64,000 bases of DNA from Clarkia xantiana subsp. parviflora (Eukaryota; Streptophyta; Magnoliopsida; Myrtales; Onagraceae). Below the pieces are notes generated by a model. The model saw nothing but the letters and a program-made list of their open reading frames with translations. It searched no databases and was not told where the DNA came from. A program made the translations under genes and the position numbers. Shown here piece by piece: positions 33,456-49,113 of the stretch. Within the stretch, counting starts at the first letter, position 1, and each line of letters starts with the position of its first letter. The stretch is taken from contig JAPTYO010000012.1 of assembly GCA_036873135.1 (NCBI GenBank), positions 12,718,090 to 12,782,089 of the forward strand, given 5' to 3'.

Positions 33456-34502
33456 TTGCTGAATGATTCATATTTAAAATAAATAGACAAAAAAAACTAT
33501 ATTTAAGAATAATTAATGACTTATTTCAATTTACTGCCTCTTCTATCCATCTCATATAATAAGTTTGAGTATAGTTAATTCAACACGCTACTAATTAACC
33601 CACGGTTGACGCCTCTATAAATATAATCATGCCTTATCCGGGAAAAAATGATAGCAAATAGTGCCAGTATTTGCACGTTCTCTGCTGTAAATATTGAATG
33701 GTTTTCAGGGACAAAGATGTCTGTTAACAAAAGAATCATGTGCATCTCAATCATCACAGCACCATCTTCTCTCATAATATATTTTGATTTTCTCCTCTAC
33801 AGTGTTCTCCAAAAGAACCTCAACAACTTATCTAACTATATAGAAAAGCTCAGATCCAAATCCATCCAAACTCTACAGCAACAATACTACAATACCACTA
33901 CCAACTAACCCATCTCTCTCTTCTCTCTTTCTATGTCCGTGTTTCTGTTTGGGTAAGCAAAAGGCACGATCCTTGTTCCCTCTTTAACATTAGAAGTTGT
34001 CGCCAGCCAGCCAGCCATCCTCGCTTTTTTATATATTTTTTGAGCAGACAGATTGAGAGCATAGTACAACACTATACTATACCTCCATTTCCAAAGTGTC
34101 TTCGTCCAGCTGCATTCTATACAGCTCCGCCAGATTCCATTTCTGCGATTCTCTCTGTGCCATCGTTTTCTCGTCCTATCACATTTCCCTTGTACCCACC
34201 CTTCAATTCCATCCAGTACGCTCTCTAAGATCCACTCGGATCAAATCCGGGAAGACCCAACCTTTACAACGGCGCCTTGATTTTGGGTCTCGAAAATTCG
34301 TACACAAAATTGTGTCTTTCATCTTCCGTGACTTCAATTAGTTAACTAGCTTATCTGGGTCTTGATTTAGTTGTGAAAATTCTTGTACTGCTGAGGTGGG
34401 TCGATAAATTCTCGTCCCGCAAAATACCTATCTTGAAGTCGAGTTACTTACAGTCTTTGGTTCTGGTTGATGAGTGGAGTTGGGAGGACTTTGATTTGCT
34501 AA
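33453..34502 (+). promoter_or_regulatory. MAP kinase gene promoter and 5' UTR
   Basis: A good TATA box (TATAAATA, 33616-33623) is the only clear core promoter word upstream of the gene; transcription would start near 33650. The following 800 bases have the pyrimidine-rich runs (33908-33935) usual for a plant 5' UTR and several short upstream ATGs (for instance near 33648). A 5' UTR intron is possible but was not resolved. The TATA box is only about 165 bp from the truncated retrotransposon D. Confidence 0.55.
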
Positions 34503-38509
<4,007 letters not shown>

Positions 38510-38870
38510 ATTCCCCAACATGGCCTTTTACCCAGAAGAGAAGGTGCATCTTCAAAAGTCCGATTTTTATGTACCAGTGTTTGACATTTGATGCAAAACA
38601 GTGTATATCAAAGTTGTAATGTACATTGAATATGTAGTAGTAACATGCATCCTCTCAACTGTTGCAATATTATGGTACGATTAAAATAGTGTTGATTAAT
38701 GATTTCTCCATCATTAAATCTGGGTAGACATTCATTTACGTAGATTCTTTTTTTTTTTTTGGCCAACCATTCATTTACCTAGTTTAAAAAATAAAATTTG
38801 GACAACAAAAATAGGTTTTTTTTGGCCAATAAAAAAAAAACACGAGTGTCAAAAATAAATCTTTGATGAG
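38510..38870 (+). other. MAP kinase 3' flank and remainder of the MPK-GK interval
   Basis: About 360 bases of AT-rich sequence hold the MPK 3' UTR (polyadenylation-like words near 38680) and two homopolymer runs (38749-38760, 38829-38840). It ends at the ATGAG duplicated by insertion of element E, so it may also contain part of the original guanylate kinase promoter. Confidence 0.5.
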
Positions 38871-39518
38871 TGATGGGCCCCGGCTAAGGCCGTTAGGCCC
38901 CTTAACGATTGGCAAACGGCGACTAGGCCCGTTGGGCTAAGAGCTGGGTTGCTGGAGGGCTAAGGGCTCCGACGGACGGAGGCCCCGACATGGAATAGCT
39001 CCGAGTGAGTATAGCCTCGATAGGGGAAAGCCCCGAAGATATCGGACCTGGACGTGGTCGGTCCCGATATGGGAGCTGACACCACTCCCCGACACCAAAT
39101 CCTCAATGATGCAACTTGGGAGCCTCCGATTATGATCGAGACTCGCCAGTAAGAGCACAATCCCGGAAATCTCGCTATGATTACAGTGGTGATATAATGG
39201 GCGAGATATGTGGGATACGTATAACTGTACAGATACGTGGCGAGATATATGGCGAAATATGTGGGATAGTGGATCACAATTCAACCGCCTGATCAGGTAA
39301 CTGAGATAGCCTTCCCCCTATAAAAAGAGGGAAGTTATCACAGGTTAGGGTTACGTTTTTACACACACATATACGCATACTGCTTGATTGTTGATCACCG
39401 TACTTACGTTAAGCATCGGAGAGGGATTCTGGGCCACTGCCCTCTACTCCCCTTCTGCAGGATTGCAAGGAGCTAAGGATTCCGTCACCGTAACCGGAGT
39501 ACCTGCCGCGATCCAACA
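38871..39518 (+). repeat. 5' LTR of element E (648 bp)
   Basis: TGATGGGCCCCGG...GATCCAACA. A TATA box (TATAAAAA) is at 39319-39326. Differs from the 3' LTR at four sites: one within the ttaca(g/a)tggtg word, one in agata(c/t)gtgg, and two near the end (tca(c)cg / tcactg and gtacct / gttcct). Confidence 0.96.
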
Positions 39519-39519
39519 T

Positions 39520-39540
39520 TGGCGCCGTCTGTGGGAACCG
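39520..39540 (+). promoter_or_regulatory. Primer-binding site of element E
   Basis: TGGCGCCGTCTGTGGGAACC lies one base after the LTR. The TGGCGCC start is the usual plant gypsy primer-binding sequence; the exact tRNA was not determined. Confidence 0.85.
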
Positions 39541-39584
39541 CAACAAAAAGCCAAAGTAAGTTTGCTTCCCTTTGATTCCATACC

Positions 39585-41321
39585 ATGGCTGGCAACAGAC
39601 CGCAGCGTTCAGGCAAGCAGGTGCCGGCCACCAGCAATCTCCCTGAGGATGCTACCCAGCAACAAGATTTGAGAGACGATGGTGACAGCACTCGCCGAGA
39701 TGACACCGCGCGAAGGAACAACCCCCCTGGTGGATCCAGGAACGAGGCACCTTCCCAGAATCCAGAACTGGCCAGGGTAGTGGCAGAGGCCATGCCCCTA
39801 TTCATGGAGGCCATGGAGGCCCTCCTAGACCGAAGAGAAGCTGCCAGAAGGCAGGCCGTGGATCTACCGCCGCTCCCTCTGCGGCGAAATGCTCCCAGAA
39901 GGCAGGTGGACGACAACCTGCCGCGACCCCCTCCGTTGAGGGAACAGCCCATTCCCCCCAACCCAGTACCGGCGGAGAATTTCGTGGTCGATGGACCAGG
40001 GCCAGTGCAACAAAGGACTATTCCCCTGAATGGTCCCCTCACTGCCGACCAGGTAGTGAAGATTGTAGGTATTTGCATGGGAGATCAGAAGCCCATGATG
40101 TCGGAATTGGGGAGTCAGGAGACCCATCCTTTCGTTCCCAGATTGATCCATACCCTGGCTCCACCGGGCTTGGGTATTCCGAAGATAGAGGAGTACGACG
40201 GAGTTGCGGACCCGGTCCGCCACGTACAGAAGCACTTGACAGCGTGCATGGGCAGGACCCCAGATGAGGACGTTATCTGCGCGTTGTTCCCGAGTACCTT
40301 GGGAGAAAAGGCGATGACATGGTTCTACAGTCTGCCCACTGGATGCATAACCTGCTGGAAGGATATGCACCAACGATTCATCGCCCAATACCAAGGGCGT
40401 CGACGGCTGCTGAAAAGTGTTCAGACCCTACATGAAGTGGTCCAGAGGCCCGACGAATCGCTGGCCCAATACTACCAGCGTTACACGGCCGGCATGACCG
40501 AGCTAGATGAGGAGATATCGGAGGGCGAGGCTATCCGTACCTTCCTGAAAAACCTCAATCCCCCCTACGGCTCCGACTTGCTTCACAGCGTCGCGGCAAA
40601 AAACGTCTGGAACATGGAGGCGCTTCAGGCGAGGGTGAAACAGCAAATCGACGTCCAGGAGTCGAAGATCGCTGCTGGAGAGTTGGCTCCTCCCAAGGGG
40701 CGCGAAGGAAAGCAGTCGTTCAAAACATTGGACAACCGACACAAGAAGGATAGCTCCGAGGGCAGTCGGAGTCGTGGACGCTCCGATCGGAGGGAGGATA
40801 GGCGTCCGACCAAGAGGGACAGTCAGAGGGAGGAGTTTACCCCCCTCAACAGGCCCTTGAAAGAGGTCTTGGCGGTAATGGAGAAGCAAGGCCTCGCTCG
40901 TTTCCCCAAGAAGAAGGAAGGAGAAAAGTTGGGCTCCCGCACCGACCGTTACTGCCGATTCCATCGGGCCTCTGGTCACGACACTGACCAGTGTCGGGAG
41001 CTGAAGAAGGAAATAGAGAAGCTTATCCAGAGGGGTAAGCTGAAGGAGTTCGTGGGAGACTCGCGCTGCAAGCCCCGTTCCCGATCTCGGTCAAGGTCCA
41101 AATCTCGATCGAGGTCCCCAAGGAAGAGGAGGTCCGACGCAGAGCCTTCGGAGGGCCCATCAGGGTCCCGACAGAAGAGGGTTATTAATGTGATCCATGG
41201 AGGGTTCGCTGCAGGAGGAGACACATCGTCTTCTCGGGAGCGTTATGCCAACCAAGTGCCGGTAGCAGTGGTTTTGGGAAAAAGGTCTCGGTCGTGGACG
41301 CTCCGATCGGAGGGAGGATAG
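39585..41321 (+). pseudogene. Element E gag, ending in the 520-bp duplication
   Basis: A 578-codon frame from the ATG at 39585 encodes a Tat-type gag. After a charged, proline-rich N-terminus comes a retrotransposon gag domain (PKIEEYDGVADP, AMTWFYSLPTGCI, QTLHEVVQRPDESLAQYYQRY; about residues 200-380). A basic Arg/Ser-rich stretch (RSRSRSRSKSRSRSPRKRR, encoded near 41077-41133) follows a Cys/His motif (YCRFHRASGHDTDQC). The frame is terminated at 41321 because a 520-bp tandem duplication, not divisible by three, shifts it; the second copy leads into pol in another frame. Gag would assemble particles and bind RNA; the truncated product keeps the capsid part. Confidence 0.9.
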
Positions 41322-41813
41322 GCATCCGACCAAGAGGGACAGTCAGAGGGAGGAGTTTACCCCCCTCAACAAGCCCTTGAAAGAGGTCTTGGCGGTAATG
41401 GAGAAGCAAGGCCTCGCTCGTTTCCCCAAGAAGAAGGAAGGAGAAAAGTTGGGCTCCCGCACCGACCGTTACTGCCGATTCCATCGGGCCTCTGGTCACG
41501 ACACTGACCAGTGTCGGGAGCTGAAGAAGGAAATAGAGAAGCTTATCCAGAGGGGTAAGCTGAAGGAGTTCGTGGGAGACTCGCGCTGCAAGCCCCGTTC
41601 CCGATCTCGGTCAAGGTCCAAATCTCGATCGAGGTCCCCAAGGAAGAGGAGGTCCGACGCAGAGCCTTCGGAGGGCCCATCAGGGTCCCGACAGAAGAGG
41701 GTTATTAATGTGATCCATGGAGGGTTCGCTGCAGGAGGAGACACATCGTCTTCTCGGGAGCGTTATGCCAACCAAGTGCCGGTAGCAGTGGTTTTGGGAA
41801 AAAGGTCTCGGTC
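40774..41813 (+). repeat. 520-bp tandem duplication in element E gag-pol
   Basis: Two units (about 40774-41293 and 41294-41813) start near cgtggacgctccgatcgg; landmark words such as cgttatgccaaccaag recur exactly 520 bases apart (41241 and 41761). The units differ at only about three sites (for example aggcg/aggca, caacagg/caacaag). The unit length leaves a remainder of one on division by three, so the duplication separates gag from pol. Confidence 0.95.
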
Positions 41814-43866
41814 GTGGACCCCGAAGGAGGAGATGGAGATCACCTTCTCGGCGAAGGATCTGGAGGGAGTAGAGACCCCCCACGAGGATGCCCTAGTAGT
41901 GACATTGGATGTAGGGGGATTCGAAATGAAGAGGATCCTCATCGATGGAGGAAGCTCCTCCGACATCCTCTTCTCCGACGCCCTGGAGCAGATGGGGAAG
42001 AAGAAGAAAGACTTACGGGAGGTTAACTTCCCGATGGTAGGATTTTGCGGTACAACCTCTTATCCATTGGGGGTTATTACGTTGCCTGTGTGGTTCGGCA
42101 GTGGTTGGAAGATGGAGAAGAGAGATGTGGAGTTCGTGGTGGTCGAATCCACAGGGACGTACAATGCGATCATTGGAAGAACCACTATCAACCCGCTGAT
42201 GGCGGTAGCCTCGACTGTTCATCAGAAACTGAAGTTCCCGACTGAGAATGGGGTCGGCGAAGTGAAAGGCGACCAGGTGGCGTCGAGACGATGCTATGTC
42301 AACGCCACAAGGAAATCGAGGAAGGAGGCTATGTCGGTTCTCCAGACAGACACTTATCCTCGAGAGGAGTTTGGGCGTCCCGCCCCCATGGAGGACCTAA
42401 AAGAAGTCGAGATAGATGGACCCGAGAGGAGGGTAAAGATCGGATCCGCCCTATCCGAGGAAAAAGCCCAGGAGTTGATCGCCCTATTGAAGGAATTCAA
42501 GGAGTTATTTGCCTGGTCCCCGAGCGATATGCCAGGAATCAGCCGTGACGTGATCGAGCATGAATTGAATATCGACCCCACGATCAAGCCGATCGCACAG
42601 AAGAGACGTCCGATGGGAACAGACAAGAGGATTGCGATCCAGCAGGAGGTTGGCAGATTGCTCGACGCTGGATTCATTAGGGAGATCCGATTCCAAACTT
42701 GGGTAGCCAACCCAGTACTGGTGAGGAAGAGCAACGGGAAGTGGCGGATGTGTGTTGACTTCCGCGACTTGAACAAGGCTTGTCCGAAGGACTGTTATCC
42801 GCTCCCTCGGATCGACCAATTGGTGGATGCTACATCGGGGCATGAGCTGCTAAGCTTTATGGATGCTTATTCTGGTTATAACCAGATAAAGATGGCGAAA
42901 AAGGATGCCCCACACACCGCCTTTTACGCTGACAGTGAAGTCTTCCAGTACGACGTCATGCCTTTCGGCCTGGTGAATGCGGGGGCGACGTATCAGAGGA
43001 TGGTGAACAAACTGTTCGGGGATATGATTGGGAGTACCATGGAAGCCTATGTAGATGACATGCTGGTGAAGTCCCGACGAGCATCAGACCACGTTGGCAA
43101 CTTGGCAATGGCCTTCGAGAGGATGAAGCTCCACCAGGTCCGCCTGAATCCAGCCAAATGTGCTTTCGGAGTACATTCGGGGAAGTTCTTAGGCTTCATG
43201 GTGAGCCAGAGGGGGATCGAGGTGAATCCCGAAAAACTAAGGGCGATAGAGGAGATGCAGTCCCCGACAAACCATAGGGAGGTGCAAGTGCTGAACGGTC
43301 GGCTGGCTTCGATGAATCGCTTCTTATCCAAGGCAAGCGACCGGTCGATGCCATTTTTCAGTGTACTAAGAGCCAACCGACAGTTCGAATGGACTGCTGA
43401 ATGTGAGGAGGCGTTCCAAGCGCTCAAACAACATCTCCGCGCCCTCCCGCCACTTGCGAAGCCAGCTCTAGGCGAGCTGCTCTATCTTTATTTGGCTATT
43501 TCTTCGTTTGCAATAAGCTCTGTTTTAGTTAAAGCTGTCGAGGGCAATCAGATTCCCGTCTATTATGTAAGTAAGGCGTTTGCCAAGAGTGAAATGAATT
43601 ACCCTCCGATTGAGAAGTACCTCTTTGCGTTGATTATTACTGCTAGAAAGTTACGGCCCTACTTCCATGCGCATGAAATTACGGTGTTGACTGATCAGCC
43701 ATTGAAACACTTCTTGAACCGGCCTGATACGTCGGGGAGACTAGTAAAGTGGGCCGTGGAACTTAGCGAGTTTCGAATTCATTTCGCTCCGAGAACAGCT
43801 ATCAAAGGGCAGGCATTGGCCGACTTTATAGTTGAATCTACTATTCCCGATCCTGAAGCAACGTAA
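41377..43866 (+). pseudogene. Element E pol part 1: protease, reverse transcriptase, RNase H
   Basis: The frame begins inside the second copy of the duplicated gag segment. The aspartic protease has the variant LIDGGSSSDILF (Gly instead of Thr after Asp), common in Tat elements. RT follows with KSNGKWRMCVDFRDLNKACPKD, MDAYSGYNQI, FGLVNAGATYQRMV and the catalytic YVDD near 43053. RNase H (FAKSEMNYPPIEKYLFALI, LTDQPLKHFLN) ends at a TAA (43864-43866) in frame with the downstream part. RT copies element RNA to DNA in cytoplasmic particles. All catalytic motifs look intact. Confidence 0.92.
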
Positions 43867-44625
43867 ACAGTAGAGGGGGCAACCGGGAATACTGAAGAGG
43901 TCCCGACGGCGGAGCAGTCGGAACAGCCAAATAAGGAGAACACCTGGGAGTTGTACACGGATGGCTCCTCAAGCTCGGATGGATCGGGAGCGGGGTTCGT
44001 ATTGATTCCGCCAGGTGGGGCAGAGCCACTTCGATATGCATTGGCCCTAACATTTAGAGCCACCAATAACGAGGCGGAGTATGAAGCTCTCATAACGGGG
44101 CTGAAAATCGCAAAAGGCACTGGAATTGAACATTTGAGGGTGAAGTGTGATGCAAGTCTGATTGTAAATCAGGTCCGGGGGCAATATGGAGCAAAGAACC
44201 CGATCATGAAGAAGTACCTTCAAGAGGCTCGGACCTTAAAGGAGAGCTTCAAAAGCTTTGATATCGAGGCAATTCCGAGGGGAGAGAATGTGGAGGCTGA
44301 TGCCTTGAGAAAATTTGCCTTGGGGGCACCTTTGGAAGAGAGTCGGAAGGTACACTTCTTGGAGAAGGTGATTCTATCGACCACCGATCCGTCGGAGGTG
44401 TGTGCTATCGGAACAGGGTCAGAGGAGGAACCCACTTGGATGACCCCAATAATTGTGTACTTAACTACGGGGGCACTTCCTGAAGATAAAGTGGCAGCGG
44501 AGCGACTGCGACGAATGTCAATTAATTACGCAATGGTGGATAACCAGTTGTACAAGAAGGGTCTGCTTTCGACGCCTTTCTTGAAATGCGTGGCCGAACC
44601 CGATACGACTCGGATTCTGAGATAA
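43867..44625 (+). pseudogene. Element E pol part 2: additional RNase H domain
   Basis: In the same frame as part 1 but separated by one stop. It encodes LYTDGSSSSDGSGAGFVLI, RATNNEAEYEALITGL, and VKCDASLIVNQVRGQY, the pattern of the second, archaeal-like RNase H that distinguishes Tat elements. The first Asp (TDG), Glu (NEAEYEA) and next Asp (CDA) of the active site are present. A linker to integrase ends at TAA (44623-44625). Confidence 0.9.
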
Positions 44626-45357
44626 TTGCATGAAGGAGTCGCAGCCTGTCACGAAGGCGCTCGATCTATCCTGAGGAAGGCGTTGAACTTGGGATATTAT
44701 TGGCCTACGATGAATAAGGAAGCAACGGCTCTTGTTCGATCCTGTGACGCGTGTCAGAGATATGCTTCGAATATCACAGCCCCCGCCGCTGATTTGATGC
44801 CCATTGGGAGTGCTTGGCCCTTCGCACAGTGGGGCATTGACCTGGTGGGACCCCTTCCGAAAGCAAAGAGCCAGTGCACACATTTGCTTGTCGCGATTGA
44901 CTACTTCTCGAAGTGGATCGAGGCTAAGCCGTTAGCCAAGACAACAGCGGGACATATTATTAAGTTCCTTCAGACCCGAATTTTGTCGAGATATGGGGTG
45001 CCGAAGGTGATCATCAGTGACAATGGTCCGCCGTTTAATGGGGCTCAGTTGGAGAAGTTCCTAGACGAGTTTGGTATCGAGCATCGGACAGCATCCGTCC
45101 ACCACGCTCAGACCAATGGGCAGGTGGAGGCTGCCAATAAAATCGTGATGGAGGGCTTGAAGAAGAGGGTTTATGCTTTGGACGGAAAATGGCTGGACGA
45201 ACTGGAGAACGTATTGTGGGCGATCCGAACGACACCCAAGCGGTCAACAGGTGAAACCCCGTTTGCACTTGTTTATGGGACGGAGGCGGTCGCTCCCGTG
45301 GAAATCGCTGTGGCGTCCCATCGAACCAGAAGCTATGAGCCCTCGACAAGTCCATAA
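44626..45357 (+). pseudogene. Element E pol part 3: integrase
   Basis: In frame with the preceding part after one stop. The zinc-binding part has HEGVAACHEGARS and CDACQRY; the catalytic core has GIDLVGPLPKAK, IISDNGPPF and NGQVEAANK, giving Asp, Asp and Glu in order. It continues through GETPFALVYGTEAV to a TAA at 45355-45357. Integrase would splice the cDNA into the host chromosome. Confidence 0.92.
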
Positions 45358-45705
45358 AGAGCCAGGATAGGACCTTTGACGAATGACGAAACAAGGCGCC
45401 TGGAGTTATCCTTGCTAGAGGAAAAACGGCTGGAGGCCGACATAGCGCAAGCTCGGATGCGTTTGGCAACGGCCAGGTACTACAATCGGAAGGTCAAGTC
45501 GCGACAGTTCTACGCGGGAGAACTAGTCCTACGTCGAAATGAGTTCGCCCTACAAGATTGGATCAACAAGATGTCCCCGAAATGGGAAGGGCCTTACAAG
45601 ATCGTAGGCATGCCGGCACCGAATGCTTACAAGTTAGAAGACCTCGACAGCAAGGTATTAAGAAACACCTTTAGTGGTGAACATCTGAAGAAATGTCATG
45701 TTTGA
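45358..45705 (+). pseudogene. Element E pol part 4: integrase C-terminal domain
   Basis: Same frame after the third in-frame stop. Contains ARYYNRKVKSRQFYAGELVLRR-type sequence and MSPKWEGPYKIVGMPAPNAY, the conserved end of Tat integrases. It stops at 45703-45705 (GEHLKKCHV then TGA). Confidence 0.9.
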
Positions 45706-45830
45706 CAAATAAGTCGTCCGTAGAGGCGCGAAGATGTAATTAAGTCGCCCTGAGTGGTGCATGCTATGTTAAAGATATCAATAAAAAGGTTACTTCTGAT
45801 CAAAGTATTCCTAAGTTGTTCTCGATACAT

Positions 45831-46200
45831 TAAAAAGCGTCATTGGACGTCCGAAAAATCCTTAAGTTTTTAAGGTTCGATTAAAAAGCGTCATTGGACG
45901 TCCGAAAAATCCTTAAGTTTTTAAGGTTCGATTAAAAAGCGTCATTGGACGTCCGGAAAATCCTTAAGTTTTTAAGGTTCGATTAAAAAGCGTCATTGAA
46001 CGTCCGAAAAATCCTTAAGTTTTTAAGGTTCGATTAAAAAGCGTCACAGGACGTCCGAAAATTCCTTAAGTTTTTAAGGTTCGATTAAAAGCGTCATAGG
46101 ACGTACGAAAATTCCTTAAGTTTTTAAGGTTCGATTAAAAGCGTCTTAGGACGACGGAAAGCCTTAAGGTTCTTAGGGTCCGATAAAAGCGTTATGAAGA
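45831..46200. repeat. 51-bp tandem repeat array in element E (about seven units)
   Basis: The unit is taaaaagcgtcattggacgtccgaaaaatccttaagtttttaaggttcgat. Starts at about 45831, 45882, 45933, 45984, 46035, 46086 and 46136; the last units shorten and degenerate. It lies just after pol and before the antisense gene. Confidence 0.95.
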
Positions 46201-46305
46201 ATATAATGTAGCCGGAAATGATATTAATAAAAGGCTTGAAGGCCTAAGGAGTTCCATACGAGAAAGATAACGATAAAAGACTACAAGGACTTAAGTTGTA
46301 ACAAA

Positions 46306-49113
46306 TTAAGCTCGGTCCTCGGATGCTGGATCTTCAGAGGGCTTCGGAGGGGCAGGCTCAGAGGGATCTGTAGGAGGGTCGTCGGCGTCTTCAGAGGAGC
46401 TCTCCGACGGGAGGCTGAAGTACCTTTCTGCGGCTCGGCCGAGAATCTTGGACTTCCTCAAGTCGATGGAGTCCCCGTAGGTTTCGTTAAGCTCTTCGAC
46501 AATGTCAAGGAAGGCATTCTGCAAATCTTCCTGACAATGCTTCGCCGCATCTGCTTTGAAGTCCTCCGAGCTCCGATATTCTTCGCGGCCCTGGACCTTC
46601 GCGTTTGCTATTTGGGCGGAATGCTCCGCATTTGCCTCCTCCAGCTCCGCGATGACCCTCTGCTTCTCAAGCTTCAGCCGCTCAGCAGTTTCTTTCAATT
46701 CTGCTTTATCGAAGGCAGCCTGGCTCCGATCAGCCAAGGCCGTTTGCTGCTCCCGCCTAAGCGAGCTCTCAAGGCTTAGAATCTGCCTTTGTTGGGATTG
46801 GGCCTCTAGAGCAAGCTTGGCCCTACCCTCCTCGACCTGCTGCCTACCCTCCTCGGCCTGCTGCCTAACCTCCTCGGCCCGCTGCCAACCTTCTTCGGCC
46901 TGCTTTCTGCCCTCCTCCGCTCGGAGCCTTGACGCCTCGGAGGCAGCTAGGTCCTCCTGGAGCTTGGTCAAGCTCTCGAGGTTGGAGTTGGCCCGTTCTT
47001 GCTCCAAAGCCTCCTGCAGGGACAGGATGTAGCCGAAGCAACGATCCTGGTCCGCCATTTCCTGAGGACAAATACAGCTTAGTATTTAAAAGTCGGAATA
47101 TTTTCAGATGAATAAAAGCAAAGTGTAACCTACCTCTATCCGACGGACGGCCATTCGACGGATGTCCGCCTTGATGTCCTCCCCATCCAGTGAAAGGGGG
47201 CGCCTTAGTGAGGGTGGAATCGAGCCCGACACCAAGTGCAAGGCCAAGTTCTCCTCCTGGCACCCCCGATGTAGAGAAACCTCCTGTAGAGACTCCACTG
47301 GCCTCCAAGGCTCTGCACTCTGGTCCGAAGAGAAGGCCTGGTAGTATTCTCCATCCAAGGGGAATGGAGGTACTACCAGGCGAGCTCCCCCATCCTCACT
47401 TGTCCGGGCTTCGGAGGTCGCGCCCCTAACTGGTGACGATGGTGGCGTGAAGGGGAGTGGGGACGTCTCCTTACCAGGTGACTTAGCAGGAGTCGACCTT
47501 GATTTTCCTCGGAGGATTAGGCCTTCCTCCTCAGCTTGGTCCTCGGAAGGGGAGTCCTCCAAGCTAGTCACCCGACCGAATTCGCCACGGACTTCCGTCG
47601 GGGCATCTTCCACCCCCGGCTCCGCTGCAGGCACGGGGTCTGAGGCAGGTGCAGCAGGGGCGACGTCCGTGGGACCTGCAGCGGGGCGAACAAAGTGAGG
47701 AAGTAAATTGACATCGGTATACCAAATCAGACAACGCTCCACATATCTCTCGCAGCCAAAAAAGTCATAGCAACCCGCTTCGAGAACGTGTGGAGTTTCC
47801 CCTCGGAGGATATTCTTGACATCCCTAATCCGCCCTTCCATGTCGGAGGCCTGAAGGTCTTGAGGTACCAACTCTCTATATCTTTTTATAGCACGAAAAA
47901 CTTCCTTACCTTCCTTTTCGGAACGAACGCCGAAGGCGGCCCTAACCACGTCCGCATTAGTCTGCCCCTCGGGTGTGGGGGCAGACCTTGGTACCTCGGA
48001 GGTCTTCGCCTTCTTTCGAGACGGCTCCGACGCGGCAGAAGCCTTTCTCCTGGATGAGGACTTCTTCTTACGCTTCAGCGAATGGGAGGCATCGGTGTCC
48101 TCCTGAAATAGATGGGCGGTCAGCGATGATCGATGGGCTGTAAGCAGTGAAAACAAAAAATAATTAGAAGATTACCCAGAAAATTACATTGGAAGGGCCA
48201 TCACGAATTTTTCCCCCAGCTTCGGGATCAATCAGCATAATGGAAATTTTTATCCGCTGTCGGTCAGTGACAGAAGTGGCCTCGAAGGGCTGATAACCCT
48301 CCTCCTAGCGACGGGCCTGGATGAGCATCAAGGCCCTCTTGGTCTGCTCCGACCATGTACGGAAGGGCACAGGAGGATCAGCTTCCACGACGGTCTTCGG
48401 CCATTCGATGGGACCAGGCTTGATGAAAAAGTATTGTTCTTTCCAATTAGCGTTGTCATGCCCCTTATCGTGGATGATGGCTCGTTCCTTGCAAATCCTC
48501 CAAGACACCTTCTTATCCCAGCCCATCTCCTTATACTGTTCATCGGTCCCCTCGGGTTGGCGGGGGGTAAAAGAGCAAATCCCATCTTTGTTACAAGTCA
48601 TCTTGTAGAGGACCCGCCAAAGCTCCAGAGTATAGCTCCAGTCCTCTTTATTGATATCACACCACATTTGGAAAGCAATCCATGTACGGATTGCGTGTGG
48701 AGAGAAGGTCGTGGGATAAGTTTTGTAGTGGTTGCATAGCTCCACCCAACTCGGACAAAAAGGGAGTCGGATCCCCGCACGAATTTGCCCTGGGGAGATG
48801 AACACCTCGTCCCCTTTGGGGAGTGTAACCCGGGTGTCGCGAGGGTTGAATTGGAACTGCTCGTAAGGATAGCGAGCCCCGAAGGAGGATTCGAAGATAC
48901 CGCATTCTACGCAAGCCCTATCGTAGTTAATAGGCGCCAGCGAGTTCTTGAGATACTTGAAGACGAAAGGTGGTCCAACAGGAGAAGACCCGCTGTTGGT
49001 GGCAAATCCCTCGGCTGAAAATCGTCGAGGGAAGGAAGGAGGGGAAATTGAAACCTAAGAAGATCAAAGATGAAAGAAAAAAGAGTAATAAGGTGAAGAA
49101 TCTTACCAGACAT
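46306..49113 (-). CDS. Antisense gene of element E (Tat aORF), intron-containing, one in-frame stop
   Basis: Four exons can be joined on the minus strand: 49113-49107 (ATG plus four bases), 49014-48188, 48102-47134 and 47061-46306, giving 852 codons. The three introns (92, 85 and 72 bp) have GT-AG ends and preserve frame. Exon 2 resembles the plant transposon protein family seen as antisense ORFs in Tat elements (FISPGQIRAGIRLPFCPSW, HAIRTWIAFQMWCDIN, PRQPEGTDEQYKEMGWDKK). Exon 3 is disordered with Lys/Arg clusters (SLKRKKKSSSRRK). Exon 4 is a long coiled coil (EEGRKQAEEGWQRAEEVRQQ) with an acidic proline-rich end. One TAG at 48305-48307 interrupts exon 2, with coding-like sequence continuing after it. 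A TATAAAA on the minus strand (49250-49256) sits about 140 bp upstream. Function unknown. Confidence 0.75.

Noticed and set aside
38937..39284. Minus-strand frames within both E LTRs (also 49764-50111)
   Set aside because: Present because the LTRs are near-identical; no recognisable protein and overlapping the LTR promoter region.
39485..40078. Long minus-strand frames over element E gag
   Set aside because: Shadows of the GC-rich gag coding sequence; no domain, and they overlap a complete sense domain.
45831..46200. Regular short repeats resembling a CRISPR array
   Set aside because: Units are contiguous 51-bp tandem copies without unique spacers, inside a plant retrotransposon.
46306..49113. 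Host gene with coiled-coil product
   Set aside because: It lies wholly between the LTRs of element E, upstream of the polypurine tract; position and similarity fit the antisense ORF of Tat elements.
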